The notes: generated from the letters alone by a model not told the origin. Shown: positions 8,579 through 17,292, counted from the stretch's first letter. The stretch: DNA of 64,000 bases from Paenibacillus paridis (GCF_006345825.1 NZ_VCIX01000092.1:868001-932000), one strand, 5' to 3'. Program-made: numbers and translations.

Positions 8579-8632
8579 CAAGAAAATCGCTCTTTATTTT
8601 GCCCCGTCGGCAAAATAAGAGCGATTTTCTTG
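8579..8632 (+). terminator. Terminator of nrdIEF
   Basis: Long, nearly perfect inverted repeat (CAAGAAAATCGCTC ... GAGCGATTTTCTTG, with GGCAAAATAA/TTATTTTGCC inner arms) starting 20 bases after the nrdF stop. It is symmetric enough to work for either strand. Confidence 0.85.
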
Positions 8633-8712
8633 TCTGTCTCACGCCAAGGGGATAGAATCCCGCACAGCGGTTGGGAAGCTGATTTTTCAAGTTATTTAGG
8701 GAGGTGGTTTCA

Positions 8713-8865
8713 TTATTGTTCGGATTGCTCGTTTTTCTGCTTGGGAGCTTCAACGGCTGATTGTTCGTCCTTGACATATTCGTCCTGATCGCTGCCCCAA
8801 ACAAAGTCGTAGTTTGTCATGTCCGGTTGGTAGCCGTTTTTTGCTTTCTCATTTTTCTTTTCCAT
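8713..8865 (-). CDS. Small acidic/charged hypothetical protein (50 residues)
   Basis: Short frame starting MEKKNEKAKNGYQPDMT, containing the block NYDFVWGSDQDEY and a Gln/Glu/Lys-rich tail. The start is chosen at 8865 because GGAG lies 8 bases upstream; an in-frame ATG two codons earlier is too close to that ribosome site. It is hydrophilic, with no membrane segment. It stands alone between the nrdIEF terminator and the ABC exporter promoter on the opposite strand. Family unknown; the clean ribosome site and lone context make it a plausible real gene. Confidence 0.55.
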   Translation of the reverse strand: MEKKNEKAKNGYQPDMTNYDFVWGSDQDEYVKDEQSAVEAPKQKNEQSEQ

Positions 8866-8937
8866 ATCCATCACTCCTTTTTTGGTTAGTATGCGTACTC
8901 GAAGTGGAATTTAAGCTTTGTTTAGGAGAATAAAAGA

Positions 8938-8966
8938 TTGACACGTTTATACAGGAGATGTTAATA
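8938..8966 (+). promoter_or_regulatory. Promoter of the ABC-2 exporter operon
   Basis: TTGACA (8938-8943), 17 bases, TTAATA (8961-8966), 34 bases before the GTG start at 9001. A perfect -35 box with an acceptable -10 box. Confidence 0.55.
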
Positions 8967-9000
8967 TCTTCCTCTCAAATCTTGCGCGGAGGTAAAAGCA

Positions 9001-9978
9001 GTGATAAAAGTTCAAGGCTTAAGCAAAGCCTATCAAGTAGCCAAGCGTTCATCCGGGGTAAAGCAAGCGATGAAAGCGTTATTCAAAAGAGAGTATAAGA
9101 TTGTGGAAGCGCTTAACGATATTTCCTTCACCATCGAGCCAGGGGAGATCGTCGGGTATATTGGACCGAATGGGGCAGGGAAGTCAACCACGATTAAAGT
9201 AATGAGCGGCATTCTCGTGCCCGATCATGGCACTTGCACCGTTATGGGTTATACGCCGTGGAAGGATCGGGTGAATTACGTTAAGCATATCGGCGTGGTA
9301 TTCGGACAGCGCTCGCAGCTATGGTGGGACGTGCCTGTGATGGATTCCTTTGATTTGCTTCGGGATATTTACAAGGTGCCGGAGGATGAATACAGAAGCA
9401 CATTAGCGCTGCTGACGGAAACGCTGGAGCTCGAGGAAATCCTCCAGATGCCCGTCAGACAGCTCAGCTTGGGACAGCGGATGCGCTGCGAGATTGCTGC
9501 ATCGCTTCTGCACAGCCCAAGCGTCCTTTTCTTGGACGAGCCGACGATTGGCCTTGATGCCGTGTCTAAAATAGCAGTGCGGCGCTTTATCCGCAGAATT
9601 AACGAGGAGAAGGGCGTTACGATTATTTTGACCACGCATGACATGAATGACATTGAGGCGCTAGCTAATCGCATCATTCTTATTGGAAAAGGAAAGCTGT
9701 TGTATGACGGGAGCCTGAGCGCGATTCGCAACCGGTTTGGGACGGGAAAAACGATTACTGTCGTCTATAGTCACCACAACGAGCGGCTTCAGGTGGAGGG
9801 GGCAATTGTTGAATCATGGTCGCCAGAACGAGCCGTGCTAAGCGTAGATACTTCGCAGGTCGTCATCAGTGAAGTGCTGATCCGGCTCTCTGAGCAGGTG
9901 GAGCTGCTGGATGTAACGATTGATACGCTTCCGATTGAGGATATGATCGTCCAACTTTACAAGGAGCATCAAATATAA
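9001..9978 (+). CDS. ABC-2 exporter ATP-binding protein
   Basis: Cytoplasmic ATPase of 325 residues for a two-permease ABC-2 type exporter. It has Walker A GPNGAGKST (about residues 54-62), Q-loop region VVFGQRSQLWWD, signature LSLGQRMRCE (about 157-166), Walker B VLFLDEPTIGLD (about 177-188) and the H-switch TTHDMND. The C-terminal 90 residues form the extra domain common in COG4586-type ATPases. GTG at 9001 has GGAGG 8 bases upstream. The stop overlaps the ATG of the first permease by one base. The substrate is unknown; homologous triads have been linked to drug or lipid export. Confidence 0.9.
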   Translation: MIKVQGLSKAYQVAKRSSGVKQAMKALFKREYKIVEALNDISFTIEPGEIVGYIGPNGAGKSTTIKVMSGILVPDHGTCTVMGYTPWKDRVNYVKHIGVVFGQRSQLWWDVPVMDSFDLLRDIYKVPEDEYRSTLALLTETLELEEILQMPVRQLSLGQRMRCEIAASLLHSPSVLFLDEPTIGLDAVSKIAVRRFIRRINEEKGVTIILTTHDMNDIEALANRIILIGKGKLLYDGSLSAIRNRFGTGKTITVVYSHHNERLQVEGAIVESWSPERAVLSVDTSQVVISEVLIRLSEQVELLDVTIDTLPIEDMIVQLYKEHQI

Positions 9979-10781
9979 TGAAGGCATATGTATCGGTGTT
10001 CAGGCTGCGTTTGACCAATGGCATGCAATACCGCACCGCTGCGCTTGCGGGTGTGGCTACGCAATTTTTCTGGGGCTTCATTATTATTATGGTTTTTGAA
10101 GCGTTCTACAGCGGAGCGGCAACCGAGCTGCCGATCTCGCTGAAGCAGCTTATTACTTACGTGTGGCTGCAGCAAGCCTTTCTTGCTTTTGTGATGCTGT
10201 GGTTTCGGGATAACGAGCTGTTTCAGCTCATTACGACCGGCAACATCGCCTACGAGCTTTGCAGGCCAAGCGGCATATATGGCTTATGGTTCGCCAAGCT
10301 GCTTGCACAGCGCTTGGCGAGCGCGCTGCTGAGATGCTTTCCGATTTTGCTCGTCGCTCTTTTCCTGCCTGAGCCTTACCGGATGCCGCTTCCGATAGAT
10401 CCCGCTGCTTTCCTATTATTTCTGTTCGCCTTACTATTCGGATTGCTGATGATCGTCTCGCTCTCCATGCTGATGTACATTTCTGTGTTCGTTACGCTGT
10501 CGCCAGCGGGTTCGCTGCTTATGTTTGGCGTCATCGGTGAATTTCTCGCGGGCATGGTCATTCCCGTACCGCTGATGCCCGAATGGCTGCAGCGCATTGT
10601 TTATGTGCTTCCCTTCCGCTGGACAGCGGATTTTCCTTTCCGTGTTTATTCCGGCCATATTACGAAGGAAGAGGCGCTTATCGGAATCGGCATACAGCTA
10701 GTCTGGCTGCTTGTACTGGTCGCTGTGGGGAAAATGGCAATGGCGAAGGCGCTACGTAATGTCGTTGTAAATGGAGGGTAA
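9978..10781 (+). CDS. ABC-2 type permease (COG4587-like)
   Basis: Integral membrane protein of 267 residues with about six predicted transmembrane helices, such as GVATQFFWGFIIIMVFEAFY near residues 26-45, LLVALFLP, and LLFGLLMIVSLSMLMYISVF near the middle. It matches the first permease of ABC-2 triads whose ATPase precedes it. It starts in TAATG overlap with the ATPase, with AAGGAG 9 bases upstream, and the second permease starts 5 bases after its stop. It probably forms a heterodimeric channel with the product of 10787-11569. Confidence 0.85.
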   Translation: MKAYVSVFRLRLTNGMQYRTAALAGVATQFFWGFIIIMVFEAFYSGAATELPISLKQLITYVWLQQAFLAFVMLWFRDNELFQLITTGNIAYELCRPSGIYGLWFAKLLAQRLASALLRCFPILLVALFLPEPYRMPLPIDPAAFLLFLFALLFGLLMIVSLSMLMYISVFVTLSPAGSLLMFGVIGEFLAGMVIPVPLMPEWLQRIVYVLPFRWTADFPFRVYSGHITKEEALIGIGIQLVWLLVLVAVGKMAMAKALRNVVVNGG

Positions 10782-10786
10782 AACAA

Positions 10787-11569
10787 ATGAGATTGTATGG
10801 AAAATATATCGCCATGTTATTTAAATCGCAAATGCAATATCGCGCTTCCTTCTGGCTGCTCACGCTCGGCCAGTTTCTTGTGCCGTTCTCTGTTTTCGCC
10901 GGCTTGTATTTTTTGTTTGAACGGTTTGGACAAATCAGGGGGTGGGAATTTCAGGAGGTCGCGTTATGCTTCTCCATCATCCATATGTCATATGCGTTAA
11001 GCGAATGTTTTGCCCGGGGCTTTGATTCGTTCTCTGCTTTGGTGGGTAATGGGGATTTTGACCGCGTATTGGTCCGCCCGCGCAGCACGGTGCTTCAGGT
11101 GCTCGGTTCCAAGTTCGAGTTTACCCGTGTAGGAAAGCTGGCGCAAAGCTTAATTGTGCTTGGTTGGGCAATAAGCCAATTGGTCATGGATTGGTCGGTG
11201 TTAAAGGTGCTTGTTCTTTTGTTTATGATCGCAAGCGGCGTTTGTATATTCACCGGCATTTTCATTCTCGCTGCAACGATGTGCTTTTGGACTGTGCAGG
11301 GCCTAGAGATCGCTAACATCTTTACGGACGGTGGCCGGGAGATGGCCCAGTATCCGCTTAATATCTATCAAAAATGGGTGGTTCGGTTCTTTACGTTTAT
11401 TATCCCGTTTGGCTGCGTGAACTATTTGCCTCTGCTGTACCTGCTCGGCAAATCAACGGGAAATGATCTGCCTTACATGCTGGCACCGCTGGCGGGCATT
11501 GCCTTTCTAGTGCCGTGCTTATTGATGTGGAACCACGGTGTTCGGCATTATCGCTCAACAGGCTCGTAG
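10787..11569 (+). CDS. ABC-2 type permease (COG3694-like)
   Basis: Second permease of the exporter, 260 residues with about six hydrophobic helices, including FWLLTLGQFLVPFSVFAGLY (about residues 22-41) and the segment VCIFTGIFILAATMCFW. The motif RPRSTVLQVLGS is typical of this permease class. ATG at 10787 follows GGAGGG. It is the last gene of the triad; hprK follows after about 100 bases with no clear terminator between, so partial read-through is possible. Substrate not predictable from sequence. Confidence 0.85.
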   Translation: MRLYGKYIAMLFKSQMQYRASFWLLTLGQFLVPFSVFAGLYFLFERFGQIRGWEFQEVALCFSIIHMSYALSECFARGFDSFSALVGNGDFDRVLVRPRSTVLQVLGSKFEFTRVGKLAQSLIVLGWAISQLVMDWSVLKVLVLLFMIASGVCIFTGIFILAATMCFWTVQGLEIANIFTDGGREMAQYPLNIYQKWVVRFFTFIIPFGCVNYLPLLYLLGKSTGNDLPYMLAPLAGIAFLVPCLLMWNHGVRHYRSTGS

Positions 11570-11672
11570 TTGATGACGATTTGGTTACAGCCGCGAGGTA
11601 GGGCAAAACGATGTGGTATACTGATGGTTAAACAAAAAGGGAAGTTGGAGAAACCGCTAAGGGGGAAATGCA

Positions 11673-12578
11673 TTGAAATCAATAGCGATACGCGAGCTTG
11701 CAGAGCGATTTTCATTGGAGGTACTGGCGGGAGCAGAACAGCTTGATCGGCAAATAGTGAAAGCCAGGGCTTACCGCCCGGGGCTGGAGTTTGTTGGTTA
11801 CTTTGATTATTTTCCGCAGGAGCATGTACAAATTTTAGGCAAAAAAGAAATTACGTATTTGCACTCCTTGAGCGAGGAAGAGCGGAACCATCATATCGGC
11901 AATATCGTCAAATATCATCCGCCGTGCTTTGTCGTGACTTCCGGTCAAGAAGGTTTGAAGTACTTAACGAAATATTGCGATCAAGAGGGCATTCCCTTGC
12001 TCCGCACAAAGGTGCCGACCGCTCAATTTCTAGGGATGCTTGATTCGTATCTCCTCAAGACGCTTGCTCCCGAAATTTCGATTCACGGCATATGCCTGAA
12101 CGTATCGGGAATTGGCATTTTGCTGCGGGGTAAATCAGGAATCGGTAAAAGCGAGACGGCCCATACGCTGATCAGGCGCGGGTCGAGGCTTGTTGCGGAT
12201 GACATCGTCGTATTGAAGAAGCTGAGCTCGCAAACGCTGCTCGGAAGCCACAACGGAAAGACCAAAGAATTTCTGGCCCTTCGCAGCATCGGTCTGATCA
12301 ATGTAGTCAGGCTGTATGGCAGGCAGGCGTTTCAGGACGAGACACGCATCGTGCTCGATATTGAACTTACGAAATGGCGCGACAACGAGCTGAACAATGA
12401 TTTGGAGCTGGAGCCTAAGTTTACGGAATATATGGGCGTTCAAATTCCTCATATTGAAATTCAGCTGCAGCCGGGAAGAGATGTTGCAGGCTTAATCGAA
12501 GCTGCAGCGAATAACTGGTATTTGAAGCAGCAAGGCTACAGCGCCGTTGAAGAATTTATGAAGCGGCTGGAATTTTAA
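11673..12578 (+). CDS. HPr kinase/phosphorylase paralog with a divergent signature
   Basis: A 301-residue protein with the full HprK fold: N-terminal domain (about 1-130), catalytic His in SIHG (H138), Walker A GKSGIGKS (153-160), and RLVADD (172-177). In Bacillales HprK phosphorylates HPr at Ser46 to signal catabolite repression. Here the family signature, normally of the form LEIRGLGIINV, reads LALRSIGLINV (201-211), losing the conserved acidic residue and changing the glycine pattern. The start is TTG at 11673 after AAGGGGG. It lies apart from the lgt/ppaX genes that usually accompany the housekeeping hprK. I infer a second, specialised HprK-like kinase; it could still act on HPr or Crh. 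Confidence 0.8.
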   Translation: MKSIAIRELAERFSLEVLAGAEQLDRQIVKARAYRPGLEFVGYFDYFPQEHVQILGKKEITYLHSLSEEERNHHIGNIVKYHPPCFVVTSGQEGLKYLTKYCDQEGIPLLRTKVPTAQFLGMLDSYLLKTLAPEISIHGICLNVSGIGILLRGKSGIGKSETAHTLIRRGSRLVADDIVVLKKLSSQTLLGSHNGKTKEFLALRSIGLINVVRLYGRQAFQDETRIVLDIELTKWRDNELNNDLELEPKFTEYMGVQIPHIEIQLQPGRDVAGLIEAAANNWYLKQQGYSAVEEFMKRLEF

Positions 12579-12696
12579 CAAGCAACATGTTTAAAGCGTA
12601 AACGACTATCCATTTGCTAGCAAAACATGATACACTATGGGCAGAGAAAGCTCATCCTAGCGCACAAGTCCTGACAGATTCGAAGGAGGAAATCGC

Positions 12697-13149
12697 GTGG
12701 AAAACTGCTCAATCGTAACAAAGCCTGCGCTCCATTTGGCAGGAATCAGTTATTGTGGTCCCTATTCATCCTTTCCGGATGAGGCGATTAGACTGCAAAC
12801 CGAGTTTTTGACACGCAAGCATGAACTAAACGATGCAGTCAAATCTACGGTGCTGTACAGCCCGTATTTTGGTAATGAAGCATTCGCCACCTACTGGGCC
12901 TGTTATGAGGTTCAGCATTTGGAAGAGGTTCCGGCGGGCATGGTCCAGTTCACGATTCCTGAGCATCGTTACGCCATGGTTGCTTGCTCTAACAAACGAA
13001 TCGGTGAAGGATACGAGCAGCTTCACGCATGGATTAACGAGATGCGGCTAGAGAAGCAGGAAAACGCCGTGTCGCTGGAGCTGTTTTATATTGACGAGCA
13101 TCATTTGGAGGAAGAGCCGGTAGAACTGCTGATTCCACTCAAAGGATAA
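12697..13149 (+). CDS. GyrI-like small-molecule-binding domain protein
   Basis: A 150-residue stand-alone effector-binding domain (GyrI-like/AraC effector superfamily). Supporting blocks are LAGISYCGPYSSFPDE near the N-terminus, the segment EEVPAGMVQFTIPEHRYAMV in the middle, and the C-terminal LELFYIDE...EPVELLIPL strand pair typical of the fold. GTG at 12697 follows GGAGG with 7-base spacing. These domains bind amphipathic ligands or proteins; its role here is unknown. It is monocistronic, between hprK and a small membrane protein gene. Confidence 0.75.
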   Translation: MENCSIVTKPALHLAGISYCGPYSSFPDEAIRLQTEFLTRKHELNDAVKSTVLYSPYFGNEAFATYWACYEVQHLEEVPAGMVQFTIPEHRYAMVACSNKRIGEGYEQLHAWINEMRLEKQENAVSLELFYIDEHHLEEEPVELLIPLKG

Positions 13150-13369
13150 TGTATAGATCGTGTAGTGTTTGCGCGCATTGGAACGGGGCATGGCAGAGCT
13201 GCCAAACGCTTCGGTTCTTTTGCGAAGGCAGGCACTTTTTTATTTCAAAATATAAGAATTTATAAGTTTGTTAGCTTATAAAGGGTTTATATTTCACCGT
13301 CAAAGCTACTTTAGCGTCTAAAGGACGCCGAAGGCGTTTTTGCTTGTAGGTACGAGAAGGGGTAGCAAG

Positions 13370-13849
13370 ATGGAGCGTGGGCGCGGGCCTGGAGTGTTAA
13401 CGAATAGGCGATTCATACTGCTGTTCGTGTACGGGGGGATTTCTGGATTAGTGAGCGGGATTGGACTCGGTTTATTGATGAAGCTGCTCGAAAAAATGAC
13501 GGGAACACTCGTATACACGCTGCTGCTAAACGTTGATTTTGTTCTCTGGCTGCCGAATCCGATGTCTCAGCTTGCCGAATTTGCGCTGCATTTGTCCGTG
13601 GCTATGCCTGTGGGCATTCTTTTTCTGGGCTTATTGCGCTTCTGGCACTCACCGTTAGCACTCGGCTTAGGGGTTGGGACGGCAATGGCATGCTGTACAT
13701 GGATTCCGCTGACCCAGCTATCGAGCAGGACTCCGGATACATGGGATGCCGAAGCTTTAGTATGGTGGATAACCGGCCATCTTGTTTACGGAATGATATT
13801 GGCTTGTTTTGGTACGATATGGTTGAAGAGAGGATGGATTATACGATGA
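13370..13849 (+). CDS. Predicted integral membrane protein
   Basis: A 159-residue protein with four likely transmembrane helices, around residues 17-37 (ILLFVYGGISGLVSG), 68-90, 93-112 and 130-150. ATG 13370 is chosen because AAGGGG lies 7 bases upstream; an upstream in-frame TTG at 13340 lacks one. A weak hairpin, ACGCC/GGCGT with five T (13325-13341), lies just ahead of the ribosome site. The ATGA overlap with the PhzF gene indicates co-translation. Family not recognised, though it resembles small Bacillales membrane proteins of the YqhR type in general layout. Confidence 0.75.
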   Translation: MERGRGPGVLTNRRFILLFVYGGISGLVSGIGLGLLMKLLEKMTGTLVYTLLLNVDFVLWLPNPMSQLAEFALHLSVAMPVGILFLGLLRFWHSPLALGLGVGTAMACCTWIPLTQLSSRTPDTWDAEALVWWITGHLVYGMILACFGTIWLKRGWIIR

Positions 13850-14637
13850 GTTTTCCTTTATATATTGCAGATGCTTTCACCGGTGAACGTTTTAAAGGGA
13901 ATCCGGCAGCGGTATGCTTCTTGGAAGAGCCACAGCCAGAGAGCTGGATGCAGAAGGTAGCGGCGGAAATGAATTTGTCGGAGACAGCCTTTGTGATTCC
14001 GGGTAAGGAGGGCTTGGGCTTGCGCTGGTTCACGCCAGTCGGCGAGGTGGATTTATGCGGGCATGCTACGCTTGCGACTGCTCATATCCTGTGGGAATCC
14101 GGCAGATTGCCTCATACCGAAGAGGCCCGCTTCCATACGAGAAGCGGACTACTCACTGCAAAGCTAAACGGAGATTGGATCGAGATGAATTTTCCTGCCG
14201 AGCCGCCCGAAGGAGCTATTGCGCCTGAGGAGCTTGTTCAGGGGCTCGGGCTTATACCTAGATATGTCGGACGGAACCGAATGGATTTTTTTGTAGAAGT
14301 GGACAGCGAGGAAACGCTGCGCACACTGCGTCCAGACTTTGCGCTGCTGGCTAAAGTCGAAGCTCGCGGCGTCATCGTTACAAGCCGCAGTACCGGGTCA
14401 CCTTATGACTTTGTTTCTCGTGCGTTTTATCCTGGTACAGGCATAGACGAGGATCCCGTAACCGGCTCCGCCCATTGCGCGCTTGCCCCGTATTGGGCGA
14501 AACGACTGCGGAAACAAGAATTAACGGGTTATCAAGCATCAAAGCGCGGCGGAGTCGTCAAAGTGAAGCCGGAGAGTGACCGCGTCTATTTATACGGACA
14601 AGCAGTAACGGTATTGAAGGGACAATTGGAGGCATGA
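13846..14637 (+). CDS. PhzF family isomerase/epimerase
   Basis: A 263-residue protein of the diaminopimelate-epimerase fold, PhzF family. Diagnostic blocks: FTGERFKGNPAAVCFLEE (about residues 9-26), NLSETAFV with the conserved Glu (about residue 43), GEVDLCGHATLATA, and DEDPVTGSAHCALAPYW near the C-terminus. The start is placed at ATG 13846 in ATGA overlap with the preceding membrane-protein gene; the frame is open further upstream but the family begins at this Met. PhzF relatives are cofactor-free isomerases; the substrate here is unknown. A DUF2164 gene follows 4 bases later. Confidence 0.9.
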   Translation: MSFPLYIADAFTGERFKGNPAAVCFLEEPQPESWMQKVAAEMNLSETAFVIPGKEGLGLRWFTPVGEVDLCGHATLATAHILWESGRLPHTEEARFHTRSGLLTAKLNGDWIEMNFPAEPPEGAIAPEELVQGLGLIPRYVGRNRMDFFVEVDSEETLRTLRPDFALLAKVEARGVIVTSRSTGSPYDFVSRAFYPGTGIDEDPVTGSAHCALAPYWAKRLRKQELTGYQASKRGGVVKVKPESDRVYLYGQAVTVLKGQLEA

Positions 14638-14641
14638 GACC

Positions 14642-14896
14642 ATGTTAATAATGAAATTGCCAAAGGAACAGAAGGAGCAATTAACCGAGAAGATAAAGTA
14701 TTTTTTCGAGGCGGAACGCTCAGAGACGATCGGATCGATTGCTGCGGAGCAGCTGCTGGATTTTGTATTGCAGGAAATTGGCCCGCACGTATATAATCAT
14801 GCCCTTAACGATGCCCGTAAAACAGTGCTTGAGCGCATGCAGACGCTTGAGGACGAGCTCTATGCACTAGAGAAGCCTATTGTAACCAAACGATAG
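14642..14896 (+). CDS. DUF2164 family protein
   Basis: An 84-residue protein starting MLIMKLPKEQKEQLTEKI; the segments IKYFFEAERSETIGSIAAEQ and DFVLQEIGPHVYNHALNDAR are characteristic of DUF2164. It is soluble, helical and of unknown function. GGAGG lies 9 bases before ATG 14642; ATG 14651 is an alternative. It is the third gene of the 13370-14896 operon, which ends at the terminator at 14957. Confidence 0.85.
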   Translation: MLIMKLPKEQKEQLTEKIKYFFEAERSETIGSIAAEQLLDFVLQEIGPHVYNHALNDARKTVLERMQTLEDELYALEKPIVTKR

Positions 14897-14956
14897 CTCA
14901 AGCTGCTCTATAGTTTTATGTTATATTGGTGGAGAAATATGAAGCTTATCAAATCG

Positions 14957-14996
14957 AAAACACGGCAGCAGAGAAATGCTAAAGCTGCCGTGTTTT
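14957..14996 (+). terminator. Terminator after the DUF2164 gene
   Basis: Stem AAAACACGGCAGC / GCTGCCGTGTTTT with a 14-base loop and a T-rich tail running past 15000. Confidence 0.85.
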
Positions 14997-15054
14997 TTCT
15001 TTTTTTTTACAGAAAACTTGTTCCCTAATCTTGTTTTATATGCTATTATGAATA

Positions 15055-15067
15055 CGAACATAAGTTC
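15055..15067 (+). promoter_or_regulatory. LexA-box-like palindrome at the AraC-gene promoter
   Basis: CGAACATAAGTTC resembles the Bacillales LexA consensus CGAACRNRYGTTYC with two mismatches. It lies just after a possible -10 box TATTAT (15044-15049) and about 50 bases before the AraC-family start. LexA control is only a suggestion. Confidence 0.3.
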
Positions 15068-15115
15068 TCATTATGTGTTGTGACGCTTGAATTCCGGCGG
15101 GAGGAAGAATCCGTA

Positions 15116-15919
15116 ATGTCAACGAATCGTTATTCAGAAATTGATGAGGTAATTGCCTATATTCATGAAAATATTTATGAACCGATGCCCCTATCGAGGC
15201 TAGCGGGTTACGCAGGCTATAGCAATTTTCATTTTACAAGAATTTTTAAAGAAAAGACCGGGCTCTCGCCGCTATATTACGCTTCCTCGCACCGACTGCA
15301 GAAGGCCAAGGATTTGCTGCTGCAAACCCAACTAAGCATCCGTGATATCGCACTTGAAATTGGACAGCAGAGTCTTGGAACTTTCACCTCCAGGTTCACG
15401 GAACGGGTGGGGGTAACACCGTCCGAATTTCGCAACTCGGCGCAGCAGGCCGACGTTCAATTGCGCTCCTTGCAGGAGCTTAAGCACTGGAGCACATTGA
15501 CTCTTCCCTCAGAACAGCCGGATACGGTACAAGGGACTATCCATGCGGAGGTTCCGTTTGAAGGCGTCATATTGATCGGATTATTTGCCAGGCCAATCCC
15601 GGAAGGGCTGCCCTTATACGGCACGCTTGTGTCTTCACTGGGCCATTTCAGCCTGACAGGGGTCAAGCCTGGGACGTATTATTTATTGGCGACTTCGGTC
15701 GCGTGGGGAACTGCAGCGAAAGATTTTCTATTGCCTCACAAAACGCTGCGTACACGTTCCAAAGAGCCTGTCATCGTTACGCCTTATTATGGTGCTTCTC
15801 ACCAGCAGGTGATGCTTTATGCCCCAAGACCGGATGACCCCCCCATATTAATATCTCTTCCTCTATTAATGAATAATTTCATGAAGAGGGTAGCGAATGC
15901 TGGAAGCAATCAAGCTTAA
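15116..15919 (+). CDS. AraC family transcriptional regulator with N-terminal DNA-binding domain
   Basis: A 267-residue regulator with the AraC double helix-turn-helix at the N-terminus (about residues 5-105): LSRLAGYAGYSNFHFTRIFK as the first unit, and IRDIALEIGQQSLGTFTSRF then GVTPSEFR as the second. The C-terminal 150 residues are a probable effector domain rich in beta strands, with no recognised family. ATG 15116 follows GGGAGG; an upstream in-frame GTG at 15080 precedes that ribosome site and is rejected. It is monocistronic, closed by a hairpin at 15944 shared with the convergent diguanylate cyclase gene. Target genes unknown. Confidence 0.85.
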   Translation: MSTNRYSEIDEVIAYIHENIYEPMPLSRLAGYAGYSNFHFTRIFKEKTGLSPLYYASSHRLQKAKDLLLQTQLSIRDIALEIGQQSLGTFTSRFTERVGVTPSEFRNSAQQADVQLRSLQELKHWSTLTLPSEQPDTVQGTIHAEVPFEGVILIGLFARPIPEGLPLYGTLVSSLGHFSLTGVKPGTYYLLATSVAWGTAAKDFLLPHKTLRTRSKEPVIVTPYYGASHQQVMLYAPRPDDPPILISLPLLMNNFMKRVANAGSNQA

Positions 15920-15943
15920 GCTATCAACCTGCATCTACAAATA

Positions 15944-15985
15944 ATCCCCTGTCGATCCAGACGGAATTCCGGAAGAACAGGGGAT
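15944..15985. terminator. Bidirectional hairpin between convergent genes
   Basis: ATCCCCTGT / ACAGGGGAT arms around a 24-base centre, between the AraC gene and the convergent GGDEF gene. There is no long T run on the + strand, so it could serve both genes as a structured barrier. Confidence 0.5.
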
Positions 15986-15996
15986 ATAACAGGCTT

Positions 15997-17169
15997 TTAT
16001 GCTTTTGATTTTTTGTAAGCAGCGGGCATTTTAAACGGGCTTACTTTATTTTTTCCCGTTGTTTTCGAAACGTACATCGCTTCATCCGATTGCTTGATCA
16101 TTTCTTGCACATCCTTGCTCTCCTTGGTGGTGCTAAAGCCTACGCTGACAGTAACCATCGTCTCCTGCTCCACTCTGCGCCGGATCGATTCGGCAACGAT
16201 TTCCGGTTTAACTTGCTCTGTGCTGATGCAGCTGAGCAGCTCCTCGCCGCCATAGCGCCCTGCCGAGCCAATGCCGCTCGATTCCTCTTTCATAATTTCG
16301 GCTACCTGTTTCAATACGCCATCGGCTTTATGATGTCCATGGGTATCGTTTAATTTCTTGAAATTATCGATATCACAGAAAATAATTGCGATGGACTTGC
16401 TCGATTGCAGAAGCTGCTGGGCTTTGGAATAGAAGTGACGGCGATTATATAGGCCAGTCAGGCCATCGACAATGGAGGACTGATAGGTTTGCATAAGCCG
16501 GTCAATAACCCATTCGAACAGTAGGATAAACAGTAAGGAGTAATACACGATTGGCAGCAGTTGACTAACGATAACGAGCCAAGAGAGCGAGTCGTGAAAT
16601 ACATAAGCATTGGCAAGCCTTGCAACCTCGCTTGCAAAGAAAACGATTAAGCTGGCATAATATTTGGAGCTCATATGCGCGCTTCTGGTGTCGAGCATAA
16701 TCATAAAAATAACGATAAGTCCATAAAAATCCAGCGCCGGGAAGGTGAACGCTTGCGAGCCGACTACCGTCTCGGTCGTAAAAGGCGTAAAGGCAAATTG
16801 TATGCCTGCAATGACGATTGCCAACATACTCATAATGATAAAGGGTATGACTTTCAACTGCGCGGAACGATGAGTATATAATTTCATGAAAACAAAGTTT
16901 ATAATAATAAAAGAGATAATTTGCAAAACGGTAAACGCTAAATAAAGCCATGGGGAGAAAGCATGCCCCGGATAAGCGAGCACAACGAGCAGGCATTGCT
17001 TAACAACAATGAGCGGTATGGCTGTAATAAGCAAGCGGTAAATCCGTTTGTTTCGGTAACTGGCATAAAGCTTAACCGACATAAGGAGCATTAGGATAAG
17101 GATTACGATCACTGCAGATGAAGAAAGCAGCTGACCGGTAGGGCCTGAGAGCCATTGTGTCATGGACAT
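15997..17169 (-). CDS. Membrane-bound diguanylate cyclase (GGDEF domain)
   Basis: A 390-residue sensor enzyme. The N-terminal 215 residues hold about six or seven transmembrane helices, for example LSSSAVIVILILMLLMSVKL near 15-34. The C-terminal GGDEF domain (about 225-375) contains DGLTGLYNRRHF, IFCDIDNFKKLNDTHGHHKAD and the active-site loop RYGGEELL (305-312), a GGEEL version of GGEEF that keeps the catalytic acids. It should make cyclic di-GMP; no EAL domain or obvious RxxD inhibitory site is visible ahead of the loop. ATG at 17169 follows GGTGG. It is divergent from the glycosyltransferase gene. Confidence 0.9.
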   Translation of the reverse strand: MSMTQWLSGPTGQLLSSSAVIVILILMLLMSVKLYASYRNKRIYRLLITAIPLIVVKQCLLVVLAYPGHAFSPWLYLAFTVLQIISFIIINFVFMKLYTHRSAQLKVIPFIIMSMLAIVIAGIQFAFTPFTTETVVGSQAFTFPALDFYGLIVIFMIMLDTRSAHMSSKYYASLIVFFASEVARLANAYVFHDSLSWLVIVSQLLPIVYYSLLFILLFEWVIDRLMQTYQSSIVDGLTGLYNRRHFYSKAQQLLQSSKSIAIIFCDIDNFKKLNDTHGHHKADGVLKQVAEIMKEESSGIGSAGRYGGEELLSCISTEQVKPEIVAESIRRRVEQETMVTVSVGFSTTKESKDVQEMIKQSDEAMYVSKTTGKNKVSPFKMPAAYKKSKA

Positions 17170-17292
17170 AAGTTAACCACCGTCGTATAGTATTATGTTT
17201 GCTAACTTTACAGAAACATACGTTCTACTATATCATGTTTTACGACGAACGAAAAGTTGATTTAGATGTTTTACGTTGAAAGGATGGGACAC

